Assembly (NCBI GenBank): GCA_018660835.1 | Contig: JABJJN010000059.1 | Location: forward strand, 1 to 64,000 | Source: Gemmatimonadota bacterium | GTDB taxonomy: Bacteria; Latescibacterota; UBA2968; UBA8231 | Reading direction: 5' to 3' | Length of the DNA stretch: 64,000 nt | Shown: positions 43,202 to 52,102 of the stretch, piece after piece | Layout: each line of letters starts with the position of its first letter | How positions within the stretch are numbered: the first letter of the stretch is position 1 | Position numbers and translations under genes: made by a program | Notes under the pieces: model-generated | The model's database searches: none | The model's input: only the letters and a program-made list of their open reading frames with translations | What the model was told of the DNA's origin: nothing

Positions 43202-44458
43202 TTGGCGATGGCAGACAGAGACCTGGACCATTTTCACAGCTGGCTCCTGCAGTATCGGCCGATTGCCGGCGAAAAGGCGCCGCACATGGTTCGTTGGGTC
43301 GAGCGTTTCCTTCGCTCTCAACGTGGCCAGCATTTCGCCGACTGGCGAGATGCGCAGCGATCGTTCCTCACTGATCTTGGCGAGTCCGAACTGCAGGCAT
43401 GGCAGATCCGTCAGGCAGGTGACGCCATCACTCTTTATTGCGGCCAGTACTGTGTTAGAAATGAAACGGCATCGTTACCCTCGCCTAACAGCACGCCACC
43501 TGCGGCACCGTCTGAACTATTGAAGGAAATGGCGCGCTTGCTGCGCCTGCGCCACTATGCCCCGCGCACTGAACGGACCTACCTGGGTTGGGCACGGCGA
43601 TTCTTCCAGCATCGAGCCCCCTCGCCACAAACCCCGACGCCGGAGGAGTTGAAGGCCTATCTGAGTTACCTGGCCACCGACCGACGCGTGGCTTCAGCCA
43701 CGCAGAATCAGGCCTTCAACGCGCTGCTATTCCTTTTTCGACACGTCATCGGCACCGATGTGGGCGATATGGGTTCATCTATCCGAGCTCGGCGAGGACC
43801 GAAGTTGCCCGTCGTACTGACCCTTGACGAGACGCGGGCAATCCTTGGCCAACTTCAGGGGACAATGCGGCTCATGTTGGAGACGCTGTACGGCGGCGGC
43901 TTGCGTGTGTCCGAGTTGGTCGAGCTCCGTGTGAAGGACATCGATCTGGAGCCGCCTGCTCTCACCGTCAGAGGTGGCAAGGGGGATGCGGATCGAATCA
44001 CGTTGCTTCCGGATCGTGTCGTGACAGACCTTCGGCGTCATCTTCAGAAGGTGGGGCGCCTGCACCAACGCGACCTGCACGCGGGCCTCGGCCGGGCGCC
44101 GCTGCCCGGTGCCCTGAGTCGCAAGTATCCTGGTGCCGCAACAGAATTGGGCTGGCAGTTTGTCTTTCCATCCTCGCGGCTGGCGATGGATGAGGATCAC
44201 ATGGTGCGCCGCTGGCACGTGTCCGTAGCGAGCGTGCAGAAAGCGATGAAGAAGGCCGTTCGCGCCGCCGGCGTGAGCAAGTCCGCCTCGGTACACACAT
44301 TGCGCCACTCCTTTGCGACGCATCTACTGATTCAGGGCGTCGACATACGGCGGATTCAGGACCTGCTGGGGCATCGCAATCTGGAAACCACCATGATCTA
44401 CACGCACGTGCGCTTGTCTATGACGCCAGGGGTTCGCAGCCCGCTGGATGACTTGTAG
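43202..44458 (+). CDS. intI: Integron integrase
   Basis: 418-residue tyrosine recombinase. It has an N-terminal SAM-like core-binding domain (about 105-195, MARLLRLRHYAPRTERTYLG), and a catalytic domain with R in GLRVSELVELRV, HTLRHSFATHLL, GHRNLETTMIYTHV (active-site Arg, His, Arg, His, Tyr). The IntI-specific patch is present around residue 285-315 (HQRDLHAGLGRAPLPGALSRKYPGA), which separates IntI from XerC/D. The extra N-terminal 100 residues also occur in several environmental IntI. Transcribed away from the cassettes, as expected. Confidence 0.95.
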   Translation: MAMADRDLDHFHSWLLQYRPIAGEKAPHMVRWVERFLRSQRGQHFADWRDAQRSFLTDLGESELQAWQIRQAGDAITLYCGQYCVRNETASLPSPNSTPPAAPSELLKEMARLLRLRHYAPRTERTYLGWARRFFQHRAPSPQTPTPEELKAYLSYLATDRRVASATQNQAFNALLFLFRHVIGTDVGDMGSSIRARRGPKLPVVLTLDETRAILGQLQGTMRLMLETLYGGGLRVSELVELRVKDIDLEPPALTVRGGKGDADRITLLPDRVVTDLRRHLQKVGRLHQRDLHAGLGRAPLPGALSRKYPGAATELGWQFVFPSSRLAMDEDHMVRRWHVSVASVQKAMKKAVRAAGVSKSASVHTLRHSFATHLLIQGVDIRRIQDLLGHRNLETTMIYTHVRLSMTPGVRSPLDDL

Positions 44459-44476
44459 CTTGCCCTGTGCAGTTCT

Positions 44477-44500
44477 GCATACACCAGACTCACCATAATG
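44477..44500 (+). repeat. Direct repeat, left copy
   Basis: GCATACACCAGACTCACCATAATG recurs with one mismatch as GCATACACCTGACTCACCATAATG at 48252-48275. Flanks the propeller and esterase genes. Confidence 0.8.
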
Positions 44501-44560
44501 CGTCCTTATCCTTGTTATCCGCTCAGATCCATTGTCGTGCCACCTCGATCTGCGGGACGA

Positions 44561-45514
44561 TTAAGGACCCTGCAGGACGCTGTCACCCACCTTGATCTGC
44601 CCCCAGGACACAGCCTCGACAACGGAGGGTACCACATCCGCCATCACGGGTGACCACTGCGGCTCGGTGTCGTTGCCCGGATTGTTCGTGAGATTTACCT
44701 GGTTCGAGCCGTCCGAATCCATGCAGTATATCTCCCAGTTGCCGTCCCGCCTTGTGGCAAATGCGATCCTGGATCCATCCGGTGACCAAGTGGGATCCAT
44801 GTCATAGTCTTCGCTGTTGGTGAGCTGCACCAGATCGGTGCCATCCGGTCCTATGGTATAGATCTCCCAGTCGCCGCTGCGGTCCGAGGCGAAGGCCAGC
44901 CTCTGGCCGTCGGGCGACCAGGTGGGTGCTGAGTCGTCGTCTGACGCGGTGTCTGTAATCTGGACGGGGTTGAAGTCGTCTGTGGACATCAGCCACAGGT
45001 TCTTATAAGCCCCTTTGCTGTCGAAGTGTCGGTAGGAGCTGAAGGCGATCCAACGGCCGTCTGGCGACCACACCGGATCCCAATCGTCGGCTGTGTGATC
45101 GGTTATCTTCGTTGCGGCTGAAAAATCGGCCTCCATGATCCAGATGTCGCCGTTGGCAACGACAACCCGCTCACCGTCCGGTGACCAGTCGAAGGATGAT
45201 GACGCGCTGAGATGGAAGCCGGGTGTCGATATCCGCTGGTTGTGCGTGCCGTCGCTGTTGATGAGCCACATGGAGCCATCCCCTATCCACGATCCGTATA
45301 GGATGCGCTCGCCGTCCGGTGACCACGTCCCCTCACTCTCGTGCCAACCGGCATCTGCGACAAGAGTCTGATTGCTACCGTCGGCCGCCATCACGTAGAC
45401 GTCCCTGTCCGTATCACGCGAGGTGGTGAAAGCAATCTTACCGTCCGTCTGGGCAAAGCTCGAACCGGTCAGGCTCGCTATTGCAACTGCCAGAGCAAAT
45501 GTGGTTGCGCGCAT
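44561..45514 (-). CDS. TolB-like PD40 beta-propeller protein, exported
   Basis: 317 residues from the ATG at MRATTFALAVAIASLTGSSF with AGGAGG 6 nt upstream; the frame is open further. After the signal peptide (cleavage near SSFAQ) six WSPDG-type blades follow (SEGTWSPDGERILY, DPVWSPDGRWIAFS, APTWSPDGQRLAFA, DPTWSPDGSRIAFA and related), as in TolB/WD40-like PD40 proteins. Periplasmic or secreted; no enzymatic motif is visible. Confidence 0.9.
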   Translation of the reverse strand: MRATTFALAVAIASLTGSSFAQTDGKIAFTTSRDTDRDVYVMAADGSNQTLVADAGWHESEGTWSPDGERILYGSWIGDGSMWLINSDGTHNQRISTPGFHLSASSSFDWSPDGERVVVANGDIWIMEADFSAATKITDHTADDWDPVWSPDGRWIAFSSYRHFDSKGAYKNLWLMSTDDFNPVQITDTASDDDSAPTWSPDGQRLAFASDRSGDWEIYTIGPDGTDLVQLTNSEDYDMDPTWSPDGSRIAFATRRDGNWEIYCMDSDGSNQVNLTNNPGNDTEPQWSPVMADVVPSVVEAVSWGQIKVGDSVLQGP

Positions 45515-45942
45515 GGCGGACCTCCTGCTGTGCGTTTGGGTTTCGGCGCCACAGAAGGCCTGTGGCGACTCACTAAGAAGCCTTTGCAATTCGTGGACCA
45601 AACGCGCAGCCGTGGTAATCATCGCACCTAAGTAATTGTTTATCAGTGAATAAGATGAAGTTCCTCGCGCCGCCGTGCGATTCTTCGCGCGCGGCATGAA
45701 GTCCATGTTGTTGCGGAATCGCAACAGAAGTTGTACCGGAAAGGGGACAGCGTGCCCGCGACCCCATAGCGATGCTCGCGGTGGACGACTTCGATTGCTG
45801 CCACCGACCTTGCCGACCATGGCCTTTAAGGCCGGTCAGACCACCCCGGGCAGAGCCCCAGGCGGATGACATGACGTGTGCTTTTGTGAAGGTTAACGAA
45901 TGATACCATAGCCCCTAATCGACGGTGAGACTGAGGTTGCCC
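45515..45942. other. Divergent intergenic region
   Basis: About 430 bp between divergent exported-protein genes. One 7-bp hairpin (TGTTGCG-GAAT-CGCAACA, 45709-45726) was seen; no gene. Confidence 0.5.
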
Positions 45943-48051
45943 ATGCGATCGAACGACTTCGGAAGGCGTGCCTCCAACGTTGTCCTCGTGTTCGCAGTCG
46001 TTGCTCTATCCTCACCGCTGACTTCATCGTGGGCCGAGGAGGGCACGATGGAGTCCTTCGAGATCTACAGCCCTGCTCTTGAAGGCAACCTCCTTGGCGA
46101 CTCTGCAACTCGGCAGGTTCACGTCTTTCTACCTCCCAGTTACGCGAACGGTAGGCGAAGTTATCCGGTTGCTTTCGTCTTGCACGGATTTGGCGGCACT
46201 GGTCGGGAGTACTCCAGCGTGACACGAGATAGCCGACTCATGACAAGTGGTGTCACGCCGGAAGCGATCATCGTCTATGTGGATGCGTTTAACCGTCATG
46301 AGGGTAGCTGGTATTTCAGCTCAGAGGTTCTCGGCGACTACGAGACCTACATCACTCGAGACATTGTTTCGCTGGTAGATTCTACCTTTCGGACGATACC
46401 GCAGCGCCAGAGTCGCGGTGTCTATGGCCATTCGATGGGTGGCCACGGCAGTCTTCACCTTGCTTTGTCCTTTCCGAATATCCTGAGCGCGGCGGTGAGC
46501 GACGCGGGTCTCGTCGACTTCAGGGGCCAGACGGCCACACAGGACATCAATGCCGACATCGCTCTTGCAATGGCCCCGGACTGGACACGCGACGCCGGCG
46601 AAGGCCGCCTGCTCTTTCTGAGCCTTGCGGTGGGGACGATACCGGACCCAGAGCGTCCTCCGCGATATGTCGATGTGCCTGTTGAGATCGTTGACGGACA
46701 GGTCCAGGAGCCATCGCCTGGGGATTGGCAAAAGACGTGGGAGCGGATTATCGAGCACGATGTCATGCATGACGTCGATCGCTATGTGGCGACCGCGACG
46801 GAGCGACTCTCCTACATCGGCATCCTTCACGGGCGGGCAGACCAGAACGTCGTAGTCGATCAAGGACGGGGCCTCACTCGGAAGCTGACAGAACTAGGTA
46901 TCGAGCACACCTACGTCGAACACGGCGGGGGCCACTCCGCTCGGATCGAGGAGGGCCTTGCGATGCTTCTTCCGGAGTTGAGAACTCTCCCGACCACGTT
47001 CCCAACCGTAGTTAGAGTGTCTCCCTCTTCGCTCGACGCCGTCGTTGGACAGCAGAGGCAACTGAGTGAGGTCCGTCTACACCTGGAGAGCCGCCTTGAA
47101 TCCGTCGACTCGGCGGCCCGCATCTTCTTGGATGCGTCAGTAGTGGGCGACCGTTCCACAATTCCGCTCACTGAACTCGGAGACGGAGCGTACTCGCTCT
47201 CGGAAGCCATCGTTCCTGGGAGCAATGGTCGGTTCTTCCTGCCACTGGTCATGGAGGCTGGCGATGGGAAGAGCTACATCACCCACAGGATTCAGATTGA
47301 TGTATTTCCGCAGGGCGATCTGGTCATTGCCGGAGATGAATCCTCCTGGCTGCTTGATCCCGGCAGTCGAATGAGCACATCGGCCGCGAGATACGATGAG
47401 CGGGATGGCCTGGCCTTGGAGGGCAGCGGTGCGTGGACCCTGGCAATGGCTCCCGTGGAACCAGCGAGTCTGTTCGGTTTCGATGCGCTGAGCTTCGAGT
47501 TCCACCCGGCATCCTGGACCATCGCTGAGGGGCGCGATCCGAGGTTGCAGGTCGGACCGGTTGACCTTCTTCAGAGCATTGACCTCGGCCACCAGGAGTG
47601 GCAGCGAGTCGTGGTGCCGATTGCCGACTTGGATCAGCCGCAGGCGAGCGAAACGCAGCCTATCAAGTTTCTTGGGAACCTGCGAGGGACCTTCTACTTG
47701 CGCGATGTCAGGCTGGTTGCTGCTGAGCCGCCGCCACGTCCAACCGCGATCTCGGAAGAGAGCACGACGCCGGACGCGTTCTCGCTGGATCAGAACTATC
47801 CGAATCCGTTCAACAGTGGAACGCTCATCCGGTTCTCATTGGAGGAAGCTCAGAAGGTCACACTCGAAGCCTACAACCTTCTGGGGCAGCGCGTGGCAAG
47901 GCTCGTTGATGGATACCTGGAGGCGGGTGTTCACAGCCTCTCCTGGGATGGCCAGGACATGGCAGGGAGACCGTTGGCAACTGGCACCTACCTGCTTCGA
48001 CTCAAGGGGGACGAACAGGCTGTGACCCGCAAGATGGCGCTCCTGCGGTAG
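45943..48051 (+). CDS. Secreted esterase with C-terminal FlgD-like/type A sorting domain
   Basis: 702 residues from the ATG at MRSNDFGRRASN, with GAGG 6 nt upstream. A signal peptide (LVFAVVALSSPLTSSWA) is followed by an alpha/beta esterase of the putative-esterase (esterase D-like) family: HGFGGTGREY and nucleophile GHSMGGHGSLHLAL; catalytic His in EHGGGHSARIEE. A beta-rich middle follows and the last ~90 residues hold QNYPNPFNSGTLIRFSL then GQRVARLVDG...ATGTYLLRLK, a FlgD-Ig/type A sorting module. It implies outer-surface or secreted localisation. Confidence 0.9.
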   Translation: MRSNDFGRRASNVVLVFAVVALSSPLTSSWAEEGTMESFEIYSPALEGNLLGDSATRQVHVFLPPSYANGRRSYPVAFVLHGFGGTGREYSSVTRDSRLMTSGVTPEAIIVYVDAFNRHEGSWYFSSEVLGDYETYITRDIVSLVDSTFRTIPQRQSRGVYGHSMGGHGSLHLALSFPNILSAAVSDAGLVDFRGQTATQDINADIALAMAPDWTRDAGEGRLLFLSLAVGTIPDPERPPRYVDVPVEIVDGQVQEPSPGDWQKTWERIIEHDVMHDVDRYVATATERLSYIGILHGRADQNVVVDQGRGLTRKLTELGIEHTYVEHGGGHSARIEEGLAMLLPELRTLPTTFPTVVRVSPSSLDAVVGQQRQLSEVRLHLESRLESVDSAARIFLDASVVGDRSTIPLTELGDGAYSLSEAIVPGSNGRFFLPLVMEAGDGKSYITHRIQIDVFPQGDLVIAGDESSWLLDPGSRMSTSAARYDERDGLALEGSGAWTLAMAPVEPASLFGFDALSFEFHPASWTIAEGRDPRLQVGPVDLLQSIDLGHQEWQRVVVPIADLDQPQASETQPIKFLGNLRGTFYLRDVRLVAAEPPPRPTAISEESTTPDAFSLDQNYPNPFNSGTLIRFSLEEAQKVTLEAYNLLGQRVARLVDGYLEAGVHSLSWDGQDMAGRPLATGTYLLRLKGDEQAVTRKMALLR

Positions 48052-48251
48052 GGGGTTCGAACGTCGCTCTAAGGTCTCGGGCCCCGCCCATCGCCGCGTC
48101 GCCAGCTCGCATTCGAAGAGGCCGCCTGGGCCCGTCTGTCTGTTGACGAGCGGCACGCGGTTGCCGCAACGCGACCGCTTCAGTACGTCATTGGCATGAT
48201 CACCGAGCCCAGGGTTGTAGAGAGTCGAAAGGGTCTCATTCTGCTTGCTCG

Positions 48252-48275
48252 GCATACACCTGACTCACCATAATG
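48252..48275 (+). repeat. Direct repeat, right copy
   Basis: GCATACACCTGACTCACCATAATG; see 44477-44500. Similarity to the left copy continues weakly for about 25 bp. Confidence 0.8.
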
Positions 48276-48326
48276 ACGCCCTATCGTGCCTATCCACCGG
48301 CGTGCGCAAAAATGAGAGAATTCGTC

Positions 48327-50501
48327 ATGCAGCCCCAATCGATCCATGATCTGGCGCCAGTCGATCTGCCACCACACCCCCGTGTGTTCGTCACTGAAGA
48401 AAACTTGCAGCGGTGTCGTTCACTGACCAAGGAAGCCGTCTGGGCCGAAGCCGCATTGAGCCGCCTGCTAAGAGCGGCGGATGCGCCCTGTGAATGGGAC
48501 GCCTCTGAGTCAGCCCCCGTGCGCCCCGATCATGGGCTGAAGATGCTGAACCACGCCTTCCGCCAGATCCTCTCCTTCCATCTTACGGGCCGAGGCGCGT
48601 ACCGCGATTCGGCTCTCGCCGCATTCAGGCGAGTCACACAGGCCTATCTGCGCTGGCCTCTCGTGAACGACCACACGCGTGGCGCCGCTTATGGACTGGG
48701 TGAATCCAGGTTTACCATTGCCCTCGCCCGAGTCTACGATCTGCTCGCGTGTGACGACCTCGCTGATGCCGACGGCGAGCTATTTCTGCAAGCCCTGGCC
48801 CTCACTCAAGAGACGACGGACCGGTGCCAACACACGACCTGCGGCAATCACAACACCTGGAACCTCGTTGCTCGCCTTGCGGTAGGCCTGGCCAGCGGCG
48901 ACACCGGTCTCGTACGCGATGCCCTCGACGGCTGGACGTTCAACAGCGTCGCCCGCTACGGTCTCATACACCAGCTCCGACATGACATCCTGTCGGACGG
49001 GCTACACTGGGAACGCACGCCCGGATACCATTTCTATACCTTGATGGCGCTTACGAGTGCCGCCACGATGCTGGCCAACGCTGGCGTCGACATCTGGCAC
49101 GCCGAGTTGCCCGCCCAGATGAGCGATGACGGACGCGACTTGCATCGGGCGTACGGGCCAGCAGGAAGCAAGTGTCTGCAGGCTGCTTTCGACGCCCCAT
49201 TCTACGCGACGCTGGGTAATGGTGACTTCAGCCTGCTCCACGACTCAGGACTGTCGAACTTGCGGGGTGTGTGGATATGGGGCCCGCTCTACGAGCTTGC
49301 GTACCAGACTTATGGCGATCCGAAATACGCGTGGCTCCTGGCCCGGATCGAGCGAGAATACGCGGACCGGCCCGAGCGGCAGTATCCGCACCTACCCATG
49401 TCACTGCAGTCCCCGGCAGGGGAGTGGGATTTTGTCTTGTTGAGAGATGCCGAGCATCCGTCGGGGCATTTCTCCCTTGCCGAGGACTGCAGCATCTCCC
49501 TGGCAGGCGTCCACCGCCAGGGCTGCACGCTATTTCCCGTGACGGGTGTGTCGATCCTGAGAAGTCGGCCAGAGGAGGAAGCCAGCACCGCCGTGCAGAT
49601 GTTCTGGGGGCCGCACAGCGCCGGGCATCAGAGCCCTGCAGCCCTGTGCGTCGACCTGCAGGCCAATGGCCACTGCCTGAGTGCGTCCCCACAATCGGCC
49701 GGTTACGAGGATCCGCTGCACCATACCTGGGTGCGCTCGACGATCGCCCACAACACGGTGACCGTGGATGGGCGACCGATGATCCCCTACGATGTGGAGG
49801 TCGATTCGGTCTGGAAAACAGACGGGGCACGAAGCCTGGAGTCCGATGGCATCCTGGAGCTGTTCCAGCCGGAAGGCCCTTTCAAAGCCTGTCGAGCCTC
49901 GAATGAGACCGTGTACCCGGGGATACGGCTGGACCGAACACTGGTTCTTGCCGACGGCTTTGTCCTGGACCTGTTTCGGGTCATCGGATCAGGCCCGCAC
50001 CGCTACGACTACGCCATGCACATTTTGGGGACGCCGACTGCACCGACGCAGAGTCAGGAGAGTCAGGGCGGAGAGTTCTTCCGGGACGTCGGGTATTCTC
50101 ACCTGGAAAATGTGAGAACGATCAAGGCGCCGACGGGCACCACGAACCTCGCCTGGGAAACGGCGTCCGGTCCCTTGCGCGCCGTGGTGCAAGCCGGTGA
50201 GGGCTCCGAGTTCATACTCGCCGATGATCCGGTTTCAGAAAAAGCACAGACCCTGGGCGCACTGGAGCCTCTTCCCCGTCCGAGTGCGCTCATTGTTCGG
50301 TCCAGAGGCGACCAGGCGATGTTTATGTCGCTGTGGAGTACCCAGGGCCATGACCTGGACATGACGATCGAAGACGGCCGTGCCGATGGGGATGTCGCGG
50401 TGAAGACGCGGATCGGATCACAGATTGAGCGATGGCATCTGCCGGGGACGGCAGAGGAGGTGACCCGCGAGCAGCTTTCGGATCGTGTCGAGCAGGCCTG
50501 A
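48327..50501 (+). CDS. Heparinase II/III-like polysaccharide lyase
   Basis: 724 residues from MQPQSIHDLA; an in-frame ATG lies at 48273. An N-terminal alpha/alpha-toroid alginate-lyase-like domain (VFVTEENLQRCRSL..., TTCGNHNTWNLVARLAVG, LHWERTPGYHFYTLMALTS) is followed by a beta-sandwich Hepar_II_III domain (STIAHNTVTVDGRPMIPYD...). Degrades acidic polysaccharide; substrate not readable. No signal peptide at this start. Convergent with the sigma54 regulator gene (14 nt gap). Confidence 0.88.
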   Translation: MQPQSIHDLAPVDLPPHPRVFVTEENLQRCRSLTKEAVWAEAALSRLLRAADAPCEWDASESAPVRPDHGLKMLNHAFRQILSFHLTGRGAYRDSALAAFRRVTQAYLRWPLVNDHTRGAAYGLGESRFTIALARVYDLLACDDLADADGELFLQALALTQETTDRCQHTTCGNHNTWNLVARLAVGLASGDTGLVRDALDGWTFNSVARYGLIHQLRHDILSDGLHWERTPGYHFYTLMALTSAATMLANAGVDIWHAELPAQMSDDGRDLHRAYGPAGSKCLQAAFDAPFYATLGNGDFSLLHDSGLSNLRGVWIWGPLYELAYQTYGDPKYAWLLARIEREYADRPERQYPHLPMSLQSPAGEWDFVLLRDAEHPSGHFSLAEDCSISLAGVHRQGCTLFPVTGVSILRSRPEEEASTAVQMFWGPHSAGHQSPAALCVDLQANGHCLSASPQSAGYEDPLHHTWVRSTIAHNTVTVDGRPMIPYDVEVDSVWKTDGARSLESDGILELFQPEGPFKACRASNETVYPGIRLDRTLVLADGFVLDLFRVIGSGPHRYDYAMHILGTPTAPTQSQESQGGEFFRDVGYSHLENVRTIKAPTGTTNLAWETASGPLRAVVQAGEGSEFILADDPVSEKAQTLGALEPLPRPSALIVRSRGDQAMFMSLWSTQGHDLDMTIEDGRADGDVAVKTRIGSQIERWHLPGTAEEVTREQLSDRVEQA

Positions 50502-50515
50502 GCGGGAAAGGTGCC

Positions 50516-52102
50516 TCAAGACGTCGGCCGCTCCCCGTCCTGCGCGAGCTTCCGATACACCTTGTTGCGGTCGATGCCGAGAAGCCTCGCAGCCTTTGAC
50601 ACGTTGCCCTCCGCAAGATCGACGGCGCGACGAACGAGAATCGCTTCCGCTTCGCCGAGATTCAGAGGCAGATTCTCAAGACCAGCCCCCGCGTCGGATT
50701 CTCGTGTATCGCCGGACTCGATGACCGCCGTCTCCTGTCGAAACTGCAGGTGCTCCGTCTGAATGGGCCCGCTGTCGCACAGGATCATTGCACGTTCGAT
50801 GATATTGCGCAGTTCGCGCACATTGCCAGGAAACTCGTAGCTCTGCAGACGTTCCATGGCATCCGGCGCGATGACGGGTGCAGCTATCTTCATTTGCGCC
50901 GCGCACTGCTCCAGCATGTGCTGCGACAACAAAGGGATGTCCTCTCGCCGTTGACGCAGCGGCGGCAGCTCGACGGTAAAACGGGCAAGACGATAGTACA
51001 GATCTTCGCGAAACCGGCCCTCGCGCAGAGCCGCCGATAAATCGACGTGGGTCGCTGCGATCACACGCACATCGACGACCAACGATTCGGTTGCGCCGAT
51101 GGGTGTCACGACCCCGTCCTCCAGCACGCGCAACAGCTTGCTTTGCAGATCAGCCGGCATGTCACCGATCTCATCGAGGAACAGCGTTCCCCCATGGGCC
51201 AGCTCGAAGTAACCGACCTGATCACGCTCGGCGCCGGTGAAGGCGCCCTTGCGGTGACCGAAGAACACGGACTCTGCCAGTTCACGGGGCACAGTGGCGC
51301 AGTTAACCGCCACGAAGGTTTCGTCACAGCGCCCCGAACGCGCGTGCACGGCCCGTGCGATCAACTCCTTGCCTGTGCCACTCTCGCCGGTGATGAGCAC
51401 GGAGGTGCCATCCGCTGACTGCAACAGATCGAGTTCTCGCAGAACTTTCTGCAGTGTCGGACTGCGGCCGATGAAACCATCGATCCCCCAGCGCTCCGCC
51501 TCTTCGTGGGCCAGGTGCGACAGGCGTTGGGTCAGCTGCCGACGGCGACCCACCTCCTCCTGCAGTTGCGCGTTGACGCGTTCCATCTGCTGTGCGCTCT
51601 GCTGCAGCTGTTCATGGGCTCGCTCCAGGCTGAGCCCGCTTTCGGCCAGCTCTTGCAGCTTTTCTGTTAGCCGTCGTGCCAGAAGGGCACGTTCCAGGTG
51701 AGTCTGAATTCTGGCCAGTACTTCTTCCTTGCGGAAAGGCTTCACGACGTAGTCGATGCCGCCTGCCTGGAACCCTTCCACGACGGCGACAGTTTCGTCA
51801 TTGGCCGTGAGGAAGACGACGGGAATTTCGCGCATCTGCTCATCTGCCTGCAGTCGACGGCAGGTCTCATACCCGTCGATCCCAGGCATCATGACATCCA
51901 GCAAGATGAGGTCGGGAGCAGATCCGCCGGCAATCTCGAGAGCGGTGAGACCATCACCGGCGACCATCACCCGATAGCCGGCATCCTCGAGGGCCTGGCA
52001 CAATACGGTCAGATTGGCTGGCGTATCGTCGACGACGAGAATCCGTGCGCCCCGTACGTCCAGATCGATCTCAGCTGTTTTCATGAGGCATTTCGTAGCC
52101 AT
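50516..52102 (-). CDS. Sigma54-dependent response regulator (NtrC family)
   Basis: 528 residues. Receiver domain (about 15-135) with phospho-Asp in [15 protein letters not shown]; a coiled coil (about 140-195, [22 protein letters not shown]); AAA+ domain (about 205-440) with [10 protein letters not shown] (Walker A), [10 protein letters not shown] (sigma54 contact) and [13 protein letters not shown]-terminal Fis-type HTH ([20 protein letters not shown]). It starts with an ATG overlapping the stop of the hybrid kinase by one nt (TGATG), so the two are cognate partners. GAFTGA intact, so it should activate sigma54 promoters. Confidence 0.95.
   Translation of the reverse strand: MATKCLMKTAEIDLDVRGARILVVDDTPANLTVLCQALEDAGYRVMVAGDGLTALEIAGGSAPDLILLDVMMPGIDGYETCRRLQADEQMREIPVVFLTANDETVAVVEGFQAGGIDYVVKPFRKEEVLARIQTHLERALLARRLTEKLQELAESGLSLERAHEQLQQSAQQMERVNAQLQEEVGRRRQLTQRLSHLAHEEAERWGIDGFIGRSPTLQKVLRELDLLQSADGTSVLITGESGTGKELIARAVHARSGRCDETFVAVNCATVPRELAESVFFGHRKGAFTGAERDQVGYFELAHGGTLFLDEIGDMPADLQSKLLRVLEDGVVTPIGATESLVVDVRVIAATHVDLSAALREGRFREDLYYRLARFTVELPPLRQRREDIPLLSQHMLEQCAAQMKIAAPVIAPDAMERLQSYEFPGNVRELRNIIERAMILCDSGPIQTEHLQFRQETAVIESGDTRESDAGAGLENLPLNLGEAEAILVRRAVDLAEGNVSKAARLLGIDRNKVYRKLAQDGERPTS

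Larger units (their letters stand above)
29190..44458. mobile_element. Sedentary chromosomal integron (integrase plus cassette array)
   Basis: Plus-strand integrase at 43202-44458 with cassettes lying to its left and mainly transcribed on the minus strand, the standard integron geometry. Eleven complete attC sites and one half site are spaced through 29190-41759. In plus-strand reading each starts with a YAAC-type box (mostly ATAAC[GA]C) and ends with GTTAT[GCA], with an inner arm pair that mispairs by one base. Nine of the complete sites are about 120-126 bp and similar, as in chromosomal super-integrons. Cassette genes have little in common with each other except hydrolases and toxin-antitoxin pairs. 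Confidence 0.93.

Noticed and set aside
43008-43374. Small ORFs on both strands in the integrase leader
   Set aside because: They overlap each other and the intI start, with no recognisable domain; probably chance frames in attI DNA.
45709-45726. Hairpin as a terminator
   Set aside because: No T-run, and it lies in a divergent promoter region where no transcript should end.
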